NCBI GenBank assembly: GCA_019637645.1
Contig: JAHBVH010000032.1
Span: 1-64,000 of the forward strand
Reading direction: 5' to 3'
Source: Caldilineaceae bacterium
GTDB taxonomy: Bacteria > Chloroflexota > Anaerolineae > Caldilineales > Caldilineaceae
Length of the DNA stretch: 64,000 nucleotides
The notes beneath the pieces were generated by a model. That model searched no databases, was not told where the DNA came from, and worked only from the letters and a program-made list of their open reading frames with translations. Below, in pieces: positions 49,486 through 57,336 of the stretch (position 1 is the first letter of the stretch; each line of letters starts with the position of its first letter). The translations under genes were made by a program, and so were the position numbers.

Positions 49486-50709
49486 CTACTGCTTAACCCG
49501 CGCGGTTTCATCACTGGCCTTCGCGCGCATCCGGGCTCCGGTGGGATCAAAGAAGGGCGTCGCGACCACGGTTGCCGTCACGGGGCGTCCTGCCATCATC
49601 ACGACAACTTTGCTGCCATTCCAGGCGTGAGTTGTGCGGAGATAGGCCAGCGCGAGCGTCTTGCCGACACTATAGCCCAGCGCGCTAGAGGTGATACGAC
49701 CAATCGGCGTCCCAGGGGTGACGGCCTCGCTGGTTTCCTCGGCTTCGGCTCCGCTTTTCTTCTTGCGCTTGCTCGTGGCAACGTCGCCAATGCTATAGAT
49801 GGCGTCACCCGCGGTGGCCGGTGTCTTGGCATCTAGGTGGAGCCCAACCCAGCGTTCTTCAATGCCTTGCTCTTGGATGCGGAGCAGGGCATCGCGGCCA
49901 ATAAAGCCGCGCTTCTCCAGGCGCACCCAGCGGTCGGTGCCTAGTTGGAAGGGGTTGATGCTTTCGTTGATATCTGGGCCATAAAGGGGCAGTGCCTTTT
50001 CGATCCGCAGGCTCTGCATGGCCAGCACGCCATAGGGTTGCAGCCCAAATTCTTTGCCCTGACGCAAGAGATATTCCCAGAGCGCACCGGCTTCTTCGGC
50101 AGGGACATAGAGTTCATAGCCCAACTCGCCTGTGTAGCCACTGCGCGAGAGCAGCAATGCGGTATCGTTGATCACCGCGGGGGCAAAGCGGAAAAAGGGC
50201 AACCGGTTCAGATCGACGCCTGCGACCAGGGTGCGTAGAAATTCGCGGGAACGCGGGCCTTGGACGACGGCCAGCGCCACTGCCGCGGAAATATCGGTGC
50301 TATAGGCGCTCGCGCCGCGTGTCTGTTCGGCGATCCACTGAACAACCCGTTTGCGCGGGCCGGAGCTGGTGACGATCATAAAGTGCTCGTCGTGAAATTT
50401 GTAGACCGTCAAGTCATCGATCAGCCCGCCTTCTTCGTTACACAGGGAAGTGTAGCGCACCTGACCAGGCTCCATATCACTGATCTCATTGGCGACCAAG
50501 CGGTTGACCAAGCGTTCCGCGCCCGGCCCTTTAATATCTACCTCGCCCATGGAGGAAATATCTTGCAAGCCGACATTGGTGCGCGTATTGACGTGCTCAT
50601 GTTCCCCCGCCGTGTAGGCATCGGGGAAAAGATAGTCGCCACCGCCTTTGACCAAGTGACCGGCGTGGCGCAGGTGATAGTCGTAAAAAGGGCTGCGTCG
50701 TTCAGCCAT
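49486..50709 (-). CDS. GcvT-like aminomethyltransferase
   Basis: A 407-residue protein of the glycine cleavage T / DMGDH C-terminal family, probably transferring a methylene group to tetrahydrofolate. Visible family segments: FPDAYTAGEHEHVNTR, DISSMGEVDIKGPGAERLV, RYTSLCNEEGGLIDDLTVYK and LSRSGYTGELGYELY. A Lys/Glu-rich insertion (SKRKKKSGAEAEETSEAVTP) interrupts the C-terminal barrel and is absent from typical GcvT. It pairs with the oxidases downstream and would capture one-carbon units during N-demethylation. GGAGTTT is about 8 bp upstream of ATG 50709. Confidence 0.88.
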   Translation of the reverse strand: MAERRSPFYDYHLRHAGHLVKGGGDYLFPDAYTAGEHEHVNTRTNVGLQDISSMGEVDIKGPGAERLVNRLVANEISDMEPGQVRYTSLCNEEGGLIDDLTVYKFHDEHFMIVTSSGPRKRVVQWIAEQTRGASAYSTDISAAVALAVVQGPRSREFLRTLVAGVDLNRLPFFRFAPAVINDTALLLSRSGYTGELGYELYVPAEEAGALWEYLLRQGKEFGLQPYGVLAMQSLRIEKALPLYGPDINESINPFQLGTDRWVRLEKRGFIGRDALLRIQEQGIEERWVGLHLDAKTPATAGDAIYSIGDVATSKRKKKSGAEAEETSEAVTPGTPIGRITSSALGYSVGKTLALAYLRTTHAWNGSKVVVMMAGRPVTATVVATPFFDPTGARMRAKASDETARVKQ

Positions 50710-50724
50710 TGTTGGGAAACTCCT

Positions 50725-50946
50725 CTATTCATTCGTGGATGGTGGATGCCAGCCTGCTTGAACCCAATATCGTCGAACTGTACGTGCTATCGAATTATTC
50801 AGTGTCCGTCCACCTTTTGCTACTGGCCAAACATGATCAATTTGCAATAAACCCATGGTAAAATCTTGGTGGCTTAAACAATATTCACAACGGTTGTCAG
50901 CGTGGATGCGGACAAACTCTGCTATTTGTTTGCTAATTCTTGTCAT
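50725..50946 (-). pseudogene. HNH endonuclease with large internal deletion
   Basis: A 73-residue frame. Residues 1-47 match the N-terminal half of small HNH endonucleases: RISKQIAEFV, then CEYC, then LLQIDHVWPVAKGG with the catalytic His. The following 20 residues, ending RRYWVQAGWHPP, match the extreme C-terminus of full-length proteins of this kind as I remember them (about 140-160 residues). The middle with the N..CxxC half of the zinc/HNH site is missing, so an in-frame deletion of roughly 70-80 residues has joined the two ends. The ATG overlaps the stop codon of the upstream antitoxin-like gene (ATGA). Nuclease activity is not expected. Confidence 0.7.
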
Positions 50947-51338
50947 GGGTGGAGGGGGGATCGCAATCCTCGGCGTACAGCTTCGGCCAGACCTTGCGCT
51001 TTGCGGAGTAAGCCAAGCCGGTAGATTTGCATGAAAGCAAGCAACTCAATTTGTTCTGTTTGGGTTAATCTTTCTGCTTTCCCTTTTGCCTGTAGATCAC
51101 CCAATCGCTCGTTCTGCTCAGGATTCATTTTTAGGTTTGCCAGATCGATCACCTCTTTGTTGGATAACGCCGCAACATCCTCGTACAATTTGTCCAGAGA
51201 TGGATTGTCTAACCTGGGCCAAAGAATTTCTAGCGAATCGGTTAGGACATCCTCTAGTGTGCTTTCCGTAGATTGGCTATAGAGTTTCGCATGCTCGATC
51301 ACACTATTGGGCAAATCTAAAGTTACTTTGATGCTCAT
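50943..51338 (-). CDS. Antitoxin-like protein paired with the HNH gene
   Basis: A 131-residue protein of unknown family. It starts MSIKVTLDLPNSVIEHAKLY, a beta-strand then helix resembling ribbon-helix-helix antitoxin N-termini, and continues as a mostly helical, charged protein. ATG 51338 is chosen because GGAGG lies 5 bp upstream; the open frame extends further. It overlaps the HNH gene by 4 bp, and I recall similar pairs in cyanobacteria. It probably binds its own promoter, which carries a 29-bp tandem repeat 70 bp upstream (51411-51484). It remains intact although its partner is broken. Confidence 0.65.
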   Translation of the reverse strand: MSIKVTLDLPNSVIEHAKLYSQSTESTLEDVLTDSLEILWPRLDNPSLDKLYEDVAALSNKEVIDLANLKMNPEQNERLGDLQAKGKAERLTQTEQIELLAFMQIYRLGLLRKAQGLAEAVRRGLRSPLHP

Positions 51339-51410
51339 CGTTGCCTCCGGCACCGATACGGCGCTTTCTTCCAACTGGCCCAAACCGTACCCGCTCGGAC
51401 TTACAATCAC

Positions 51411-51484
51411 CTTATACTATGGCCGTCTTATACGGCCGTCTTATACTATGGCCGTCTTATACGGCCGTCTTATACTATGGCCGT
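51411..51484 (-). repeat. 29-bp tandem repeat in the antitoxin promoter
   Basis: The unit is CTTATACTATGGCCGT followed by CTTATACGGCCGT. Two full units (51411-51439, 51440-51468) and the first half of a third (51469-51484) are identical. On the minus strand this gives repeated TATAAG/TATAGT boxes and GGCC palindromes upstream of the antitoxin-like gene and directly downstream of the mttB-family stop. It may be an operator array or a promoter repeat. Confidence 0.7.
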
Positions 51485-51495
51485 GTGCGCCTTAC

Positions 51496-53031
51496 TCACT
51501 TCCCAAACCCAAGCTCTTTCTTGCGATGGGCAATAAAGCTAAGCAGTTCACGTTCGAGCCCTTCATCCAATGCCGGTGGTTCATAGTCGGCCAAGAGTTT
51601 TTTCCATTTTTGGTTGGCGCGCTGATTGGTGTCCAAGGCCCCATTCAGCTCCCATTGCTCGGCGGAATTATAATCAAAGAGGTCTGAGCGGTAGAAAGCC
51701 GTGCGGAAGTGGCGCATGGTATGTTGCGTCCCCAGGAAGTGACCCCCTGGCGGCACCTCTTGCAAGGCATCAAAGGCAAAAGCTTCGTCCGAGAGATCGA
51801 TCCCCTTGGCCCAAGTGTGATACATGCCCAGCATGTCGCAATCCATGATAAACTTTTCGTAACCGGCGGTCAACCCATTTTCGAGCCAGCCTGCGGCGTG
51901 GAGCACAAAGTTCACTTGGGCCAGCACCGCAGGCAACATGACCTGGATCGACTCATAGCCAGCTTGGGCATCGGCGATTTTAGAACTAGAGAAGGTGCCA
52001 CCACTGCGGAAGGGCAGCTGATAGAAATCGGCCATCTGCTTGCCTGCCAAGAGCGCCCATTGGCTTTCGGGCGAACCAAAGACCGGCGCCCCGCTTTGCA
52101 AGTCGATGTTGGTCATGAAGGAGCCATAAATGACGGGCGTGCCAGGGTTGATCATTTGGACCAACACAATGCCAGCCAAGGCTTCGGCGTTCTGTAAGGC
52201 CAAGGTGCCCGCGACACTGACGGGTGACATTGCCCCACTCATGAGGAAGGGCGTGATGAGCATAGCCTGTTTGGCCTTCGCATAGACAAGCATGTCGCCC
52301 AACATGCGATCATCATAACGCCGTGGGCTGCTGACATTGATCAACGATAGCAGCCCTGTGGTTTCACGAATTTTCTCTTTGCCAAAGACGATCTCGGCGA
52401 TTGCCACACTGTCGGCAGCGTTGACGGGATCGGTTACCGAGCCCATAAAGGCTTTGTCGCTGTACTTAATGTGGGCAAAGAGCATATCCAAATGGCGCGT
52501 CGGCACCGGTTCATCGGTGGGCTCTACAACGGTGCCGCCCGAGTGGTGCAGATAGGGCGAGAGGTAGGTAAGCTTGACGAAGTTGTGAAAGTCCTCCAAC
52601 TTGGCTTCACGGCGGCCACGATCGAGGTCAATGACAAAAGGCGGGCCATAGACGGGCGCATAGACGGCTTGGTTGCCTCCAAGAAGCACTTGATTGGCCG
52701 GATTACGGGCTAGTTGGGCAAACTGACGCGGGGCCATGCTAACATATTTCATGACCAAGGCTTCGTCAAAAAAGACAGTTTCGCCGACAACTTTAGCGCC
52801 ATGGTGTTGGAGGATGGCCCGCGCTTCGGCATCATACATATCAATGCCCAAATCGCGCAGAATTCGCATGGACTCGTCATGGATCCGCTGGATACTGGCG
52901 CTGCTAATCAGTTCATATTGGGGGACGCCATAGGTGATCTGCTGCATGGCTGGGCGGGCCGCAGCTTCCCGTTGCCGTTCGCGGCGCTCACGGCGGCGTT
53001 CGGTGGCAACAGCAGGATTGGAAACGGTCAT
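51496..53031 (-). CDS. MttB-family (trimethylamine/betaine) methyltransferase homologue
   Basis: A 511-residue protein of the trimethylamine methyltransferase family with a complete TIM barrel and no internal amber codon, so it is the non-pyrrolysine type. Members of that group, such as MtgB, demethylate glycine betaine, carnitine or related quaternary amines to a corrinoid protein. Conserved segments include VYAPVYGPPFVIDLDRG, SGGTVVEPTDEP, AMSPVSVAGTLAL and LGTQHTMRHFRTAFYRSD. No corrinoid protein or activase is encoded nearby. Gene order (GntR regulator upstream, GcvT-like, sarcosine oxidase- and DMGDH-like genes downstream) fits stepwise N-demethylation of betaine. GAGGAG lies upstream of ATG 53031. 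Confidence 0.85.
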   Translation of the reverse strand: MTVSNPAVATERRRERRERQREAAARPAMQQITYGVPQYELISSASIQRIHDESMRILRDLGIDMYDAEARAILQHHGAKVVGETVFFDEALVMKYVSMAPRQFAQLARNPANQVLLGGNQAVYAPVYGPPFVIDLDRGRREAKLEDFHNFVKLTYLSPYLHHSGGTVVEPTDEPVPTRHLDMLFAHIKYSDKAFMGSVTDPVNAADSVAIAEIVFGKEKIRETTGLLSLINVSSPRRYDDRMLGDMLVYAKAKQAMLITPFLMSGAMSPVSVAGTLALQNAEALAGIVLVQMINPGTPVIYGSFMTNIDLQSGAPVFGSPESQWALLAGKQMADFYQLPFRSGGTFSSSKIADAQAGYESIQVMLPAVLAQVNFVLHAAGWLENGLTAGYEKFIMDCDMLGMYHTWAKGIDLSDEAFAFDALQEVPPGGHFLGTQHTMRHFRTAFYRSDLFDYNSAEQWELNGALDTNQRANQKWKKLLADYEPPALDEGLERELLSFIAHRKKELGFGK

Positions 53032-53082
53032 AACCTGTTATCTCCTCGACTATGCAATGTGATCGCGCGACATCGGGTGGTC

Positions 53083-53757
53083 TTAGCGCGCTAAGAACGC
53101 CTGTTGAAAATGGTGAATATGGTGACGCATGAGCGCCGCGGCTTGGTTGGCATCGCGGTCGCGCACAGCGACAAAGATCGCGTGGTGCTCGGCCATGGCA
53201 CTCTGCAGCCCAGTGACCCGGTGCAGCGAGACATTCCACAAGCGCAACACATGCCCATAGAGCCATTCCAGCGTTTCGGCCAGGAATTCATTATGGGCGG
53301 CCTGGGCCAACAAGGTGTGCATCTGGTGATCCAAGGCCAGCAACATCTCATTCTCGTTGCTAAAGCGGTGGCCTAAGGCTTCGGTGGCGATCTCCTCTAG
53401 TTGCGTAAGTTGCTCAGGCGTGGCCCGTTCGGCAGCTAAGCGCGCCGCGAGCGTTTCGAGCTCTAGGCGCATTTCAAAAATTTTATAGAGATCATGGGGA
53501 TTGAGATCGGCCACTAAGGTACCGCGGCGGGGCAGGATAACGACGAAGTTTTCAAAGGCAAGACGGCGTAACGCCTGGCGGACGGGGGTTAAGCCAATCC
53601 CCAATTCGCTGGCGAGCGAATGTTCATCGATCACCGAGGCCGGGGGGAGCGCCAAGCTGATGATCTTGTCTTTGAGCTGCTGATAGGCTAGCCCATTGAG
53701 CGAATCAGGATCGCCACGCTGGCGTGAGGAAACCGCTAAGATAGATGTTGAGACCAT
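53083..53757 (-). CDS. GntR/FadR-type (FCD) transcriptional regulator
   Basis: A 224-residue DNA-binding regulator. Winged helix: LAYQQLKDKIISLALPPASV, helix LASELGIGLTPVRQALRRL. C-terminal FCD effector domain with the metal/ligand residues Glu/Asp/His visible (MRLELETLAARLA; LDHQMHTLLA; HHAIFVAVRDRD; MRHHIHHFQQ). It lies 52 bp upstream of the mttB-family gene and probably controls the demethylation cluster in response to an organic acid or amine. The start is unclear: ATG 53757 has no binding site, and TTG 53781 is a possible earlier start; TTGACA overlaps it, so the mRNA may be leaderless. Confidence 0.85.
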   Translation of the reverse strand: MVSTSILAVSSRQRGDPDSLNGLAYQQLKDKIISLALPPASVIDEHSLASELGIGLTPVRQALRRLAFENFVVILPRRGTLVADLNPHDLYKIFEMRLELETLAARLAAERATPEQLTQLEEIATEALGHRFSNENEMLLALDHQMHTLLAQAAHNEFLAETLEWLYGHVLRLWNVSLHRVTGLQSAMAEHHAIFVAVRDRDANQAAALMRHHIHHFQQAFLAR

Positions 53758-54171
53758 AAGTGAAATAAGCCATGTCAACAAAACCTAAGATTGAACTGAA
53801 ATGTCAGCTCAATAAAAGCTGATCTTACCCAAAAGCGAGCGAAAGTCAAGTGGAAAAATAGGTTGTTTATCGCATTGTGCCTTGGCTAAGCGGCTGGATC
53901 GGGAACCCCTGGGTGCTGATGCTATGACGAAGTTCGCGGACACCCTGGTTTCCGGTTGGCTAGACCTTGGAATTTGAGATGTTGTACGGTATAAGTGCCA
54001 TTGAAGGTTGGGCTGCTTAATTTTTCGGTAGCGTCAAAAAGTAGGTCGATGAACTCTTTGTTGGAAGTTCAAAAAGAATTAGGCATTACGCACTTGGGCC
54101 AGACCTGAGCGGTTTAACCCAAGTGCGTAACGCCTAACGGATTGTCCCTCCAGTATAGCATAATTCTACTA
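53758..54171. other. Non-coding region between regulator and transporter
   Basis: About 414 bp upstream of the GntR-type gene and downstream of the transporter ATPase gene, both minus strand. It is AT-rich near 53800-53870 and contains the 59-bp element relic at 54079-54137. No gene is evident. Confidence 0.5.
54079..54137. repeat. Internally deleted copy of the ~86-bp element
   Basis: The terminal arms TTAGGCATTACGCACTTGGG (54079-54098) and CCCAAGTGCGTAACGCCTAA (54118-54137) match at 19 of 20 positions, the best terminal inverted repeats in the window. The centre is shortened: only half of the inner palindrome (CCAGACCTGA) remains. Orientation is opposite to the copies at 20767 and 31944. 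Confidence 0.65.
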
Positions 54172-55170
54172 TCATGCCGTGATGGATTCCCCTATGCGCA
54201 AACATGCGGCTTGATGTCCTTCCCCGCTAACCACCATGGCGGGATCTATCTGCTTGCAGCGCGCTTGGGCCACGGGACAGCGCGGATGAAAGCGGCACCC
54301 GCTGGGTAGATGGATGGGGTCGGGCGTTTCGCCTTGGAGAATGATGCGCTGGCGACGTAGCCGTGGATTGGGCGCAGGGGCGACGGAAAGCAATGCCTTC
54401 GTATAGGGGTGCTGAGGGTTGGCAAGCACGGTCGCGGTCGGCCCGATCTCCACAATGCGTCCCAAGTACATCACCGCGATGCGGTCGGCTAAGGCCGCCA
54501 CGGTGTTGAGGTCGTGGGTGATAAAGAGAATAGAGATGCCGCGCGTGCGGCGGATCTCGGCGAGCAAGTTGAGAATTTCGGCGCGAATACTCACATCTAG
54601 CATGGAGACCGGTTCATCGGCCAATAACAGCGTCGGTTCCAGTACCAGCGCACTGGCAATTGCCACCCGTTGACGTTGCCCACCAGAAAGCTCGTGGGGT
54701 CGCCGCTTGATAAAGTTCTCGGCGGGTTTGAGGCCAGCAGCCTCCAGCGCACGGATGACCCGTCTTTGGCATTCACTTCGGTTACGGGCCAGCCCATGCA
54801 CTTGAAGCGGCTCGGCCACGGTTTCGCCGATGGTTAAGAGGGGGTTTAACGACTCATAGGGATCTTGGAAGATCATCTGAACATGGCGCCGAAGACGTTT
54901 TAAGCCAGCCCGATCGAGGTGGGTAACGGCTTGGCCTTCAAAGGTGATGGTTCCGCTGGTGGCTGCTTCCATGCCTAACAAAGTCAACGCTAGGGTGCTC
55001 TTGCCACAGCCGCTTTCGCCCACCAACGCGAGGACTTCTCCTGGAGCGACACAGAAACTCACATCATCGACAGCATGGACAACTTCAGCACTTTTGTGAA
55101 AAATGCTGGGGGACCCAACAGGGAATAACTTGCGCAGCTGAGTGACCTCAAGCAGGGGCTGGTCATGCAT
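54172..55170 (-). CDS. Oligopeptide/dipeptide ABC transporter ATPase (OppF/DppF type)
   Basis: A 332-residue ATPase with Walker [14 protein letters not shown]-loop MIFQDPYESLNP, signature LSGGQRQRVA, Walker B LLADEPVSMLD and the switch His in ITHDL. The C-terminal oligopeptide-transporter domain ends with GCRFHPRCPVAQARC, whose cysteines bind an iron-sulfur cluster in some homologues. The gene overlaps the DppD-type gene by 8 bp, so they are translationally coupled. It is the last gene of the five-gene transporter operon. Confidence 0.93.
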   Translation of the reverse strand: MHDQPLLEVTQLRKLFPVGSPSIFHKSAEVVHAVDDVSFCVAPGEVLALVGESGCGKSTLALTLLGMEAATSGTITFEGQAVTHLDRAGLKRLRRHVQMIFQDPYESLNPLLTIGETVAEPLQVHGLARNRSECQRRVIRALEAAGLKPAENFIKRRPHELSGGQRQRVAIASALVLEPTLLLADEPVSMLDVSIRAEILNLLAEIRRTRGISILFITHDLNTVAALADRIAVMYLGRIVEIGPTATVLANPQHPYTKALLSVAPAPNPRLRRQRIILQGETPDPIHLPSGCRFHPRCPVAQARCKQIDPAMVVSGEGHQAACLRIGESITA

Positions 55171-56371
55171 GAGGGTTGCTCATTTCCGGCTCAACCAAAT
55201 AGCAACTCGCTTGATGCCCCGTGGTCAAAGTATAGAGGGGCGGCTGGTTGGTGGTACAGCGGGCAAAAGCGAGCGGACAGCGCGGGGCAAAACGGCAGCC
55301 CGGTGGCAAGGCATCGAGCCGGGGGGGATAGCCAGGAATCGAGACAAGCCGTTGCGCGGGACGGGTCAGGTCAGGAAAAGCTTTGAGCAACTCCTGGGTA
55401 TAGGGGTGGCGCGGTGCATTGAAAATGGTGTCCACATCACTATACTCGGCCACGACACCCCCATACATCACCAAGACTCGATCACAGATCTCGGCTACCA
55501 CACCCAGATCATGGGTGACAAATAAGACGGAAAGCTGTAGCTGTTCGCGCAGGCGGGCCAGCAATTCGAGAATCTGCGCTTGGACCATGACATCTAGGGC
55601 GGTGGTCGGTTCATCGGCAATGACGATCTCGGGGGAACAGGCCAAGGCCATGGCGATCATGGCGCGCTGACGCATGCCCCCTGAATATTGGTGAGGATAT
55701 TGGTCGCGCCGGTTGGGGTTGATACCAACCAGATTGAGCAGTTCGTCAACCGTGCGGCGTAGGATCGCCTTATCGGTGATCTGATCGTGGGCGGTAATGA
55801 TCTCAGCAACCTGGTTCGCGATGGTCTTGGCCGGATGCAGCTGTTTCATGGCTTTACCCATATCGTGCTTGTTGGGCGGTCCAAGGTGATGACCGTTGCG
55901 ATAGCCATGCGACGTGCCAAGGTGACCATTAGTGTGGCCGTTGCCATGCTGCTGGTGTTGGGAAGCCCCGTTGCGCGGGAGCGTGTGGCGAGTGATTGGC
56001 TCCGCGATTTGGCTGCCGACGGTGCGGACGGGGTTGAGGGCATTCATTGCCCCTTGGAAGATCATGGAAATATGCTTCCAGCGAACATCGGCCATGGCCT
56101 GTTCGCTCAGGCTCAGGAGATCTTGGCCCAAAAAGTTGACTTCGCCATCGACGATCCGTCCGGCGGCGGGGAGGAGCCGCATCAGGCTAAGCATGAGGGT
56201 GCTTTTGCCACAGCCACTTTCGCCCACAATCCCTAACATCTCACCCCGTTGCAGACCAAAACTCACCTGTTGCAAGGCGTGGGCTGGTGGCTTATCAGGA
56301 GCGACGTAGTCAACCGTGAGGTTGCGTACGTCGAGCATAAGAGGGGGAATATCGTCGTTTGCCATGTTCAT
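55163..56371 (-). CDS. Oligopeptide/dipeptide ABC transporter ATPase (OppD/DppD type) with His-rich insertion
   Basis: A 402-residue ATPase, about 70 longer than its family. Walker [13 protein letters not shown] (about 50-61), Q-loop [12 protein letters not shown], signature [10 protein letters not shown], Walker [12 protein letters not shown] and the C-terminal [15 protein letters not shown] are all present. The extra length is a segment after the Q-loop: residues 113-129 ([17 protein letters not shown]) are echoed by residues 179-195 ([17 protein letters not shown]), and the stretch between (about 131-170) is rich in His, Gly and Asn with eight histidines. The insertion lies in the helical subdomain facing the permease. 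AAGGAAG is about 6 bp upstream of ATG. Confidence 0.9.
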   Translation of the reverse strand: MNMANDDIPPLMLDVRNLTVDYVAPDKPPAHALQQVSFGLQRGEMLGIVGESGCGKSTLMLSLMRLLPAAGRIVDGEVNFLGQDLLSLSEQAMADVRWKHISMIFQGAMNALNPVRTVGSQIAEPITRHTLPRNGASQHQQHGNGHTNGHLGTSHGYRNGHHLGPPNKHDMGKAMKQLHPAKTIANQVAEIITAHDQITDKAILRRTVDELLNLVGINPNRRDQYPHQYSGGMRQRAMIAMALACSPEIVIADEPTTALDVMVQAQILELLARLREQLQLSVLFVTHDLGVVAEICDRVLVMYGGVVAEYSDVDTIFNAPRHPYTQELLKAFPDLTRPAQRLVSIPGYPPRLDALPPGCRFAPRCPLAFARCTTNQPPLYTLTTGHQASCYLVEPEMSNPHA

Positions 56372-56392
56372 GCAAGCTTCCTTGTGTACTAC

Positions 56393-56420
56393 CGAGCGAC
56401 TAATTGCGAGCGACTAATTG
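56393..56420. repeat. Tandem 14-bp duplication over the dppC stop codon
   Basis: CGAGCGACTAATTG occurs twice without a gap (56393-56406, 56407-56420). The second copy contains the stop codon of the DppC-type gene, so the 3' end has been copied in place. It lies 22 bp from the DppD-type start and includes no coding change. Confidence 0.6.
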
Positions 56421-57325
56421 ACAACGGTGCGCGCGGCAGGTCGCGCCACCATTTCGTCACCAACGGAGAGATGATGCGTTTCCAATTTCGGGTTGAAAAT
56501 ACGTTCTAGGCCATTTCCTAGGAGGGTCAAGCCGAGAACAACCCAGATGATCGCCAGCCCTGGCGGTGCGAGCGACCACCACGCCCCAGCACTCATGCCG
56601 CCGCGGCGAAAGGCAAAGTTGAGCATCTGGCCCCAACTCAAACGGGTGGGGTCGCCCAGGCCCAGGAAGGCCAAGGTGCTTTCGTTGAGAATCGCGGCGG
56701 AGATGACCAAGACCGCGTTAACGACCATGAGGGGAAAGACCAGCGGAAAGATATGCCGCCGGACGATATAGAAATTGCCCGCGCCAATGGCCCGCGCTCG
56801 CTGGACAAATTTCCGTTCGCGCACCGAGAGGGTTTGGGCGCGGACCACGCGGGCTGTGCCGGTCCAACCTAGAATGCCAATCACCAAGATCAAGATCCAG
56901 AGTCCGCGCCCAAGGAGGGCAATCAACACGATCATCAGGGGCAGGTCAGGGATGACCAGTAGAATATCGGTGATACGCATGAGGACGTTATCGACACGCC
57001 CACCATAAAACCCAGCAAGCAAGCCAATCAAGCCGCCGATGACCAAGGAGATAAACGAAGCAAAAAAGCCCACCAGCAGCGAGACGCGGGCCCCATAGAT
57101 CAAGTTTGAGAGCACATCTTTGCCCGCGTCATCGGTGCCGAGCCAGTTGGTTACACTGGGTGGCGTGTAGATGTTGTCGATCGTCACCCGCACGGGCGCC
57201 GCAGGATCAAAGGGGGCAAGCCAAGGCGCCAGGAGGGCCATCAGCACCATCACAAGGAGCATGAACGCGCCGATGAGTGCTAGACGATTACGGAAAAAAG
57301 TAGGCCAAAAGGTGGCAGGTTCCAT
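56414..57325 (-). CDS. Oligopeptide/dipeptide ABC transporter permease (OppC/DppC type)
   Basis: A 303-residue permease with an N-terminal transmembrane segment (LALIGAFMLLVMVLMALL), a periplasmic loop ending LGTDDAGKDVLSN, five more membrane helices and the ATPase-docking loop RARAIGAGNFYIVRRHIFP. A C-terminal extension of about 30 residues (VGDEMVARPAARTVVN) goes beyond the usual end. AGGATCAA is about 6 bp upstream of ATG. It follows the DppB-type gene by 11 bp. Confidence 0.93.
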   Translation of the reverse strand: MEPATFWPTFFRNRLALIGAFMLLVMVLMALLAPWLAPFDPAAPVRVTIDNIYTPPSVTNWLGTDDAGKDVLSNLIYGARVSLLVGFFASFISLVIGGLIGLLAGFYGGRVDNVLMRITDILLVIPDLPLMIVLIALLGRGLWILILVIGILGWTGTARVVRAQTLSVRERKFVQRARAIGAGNFYIVRRHIFPLVFPLMVVNAVLVISAAILNESTLAFLGLGDPTRLSWGQMLNFAFRRGGMSAGAWWSLAPPGLAIIWVVLGLTLLGNGLERIFNPKLETHHLSVGDEMVARPAARTVVN

Positions 57326-57336
57326 CTGTATTGATC

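Noticed and set aside
51411..51484. CRISPR-like array
   Set aside because: The units are contiguous with no unique spacers and the number is only about 2.5; it is a tandem repeat.
51496..53031. Pyrrolysine-encoding MttB
   Set aside because: The frame is full length without an in-frame amber codon; it belongs to the non-pyrrolysine group.
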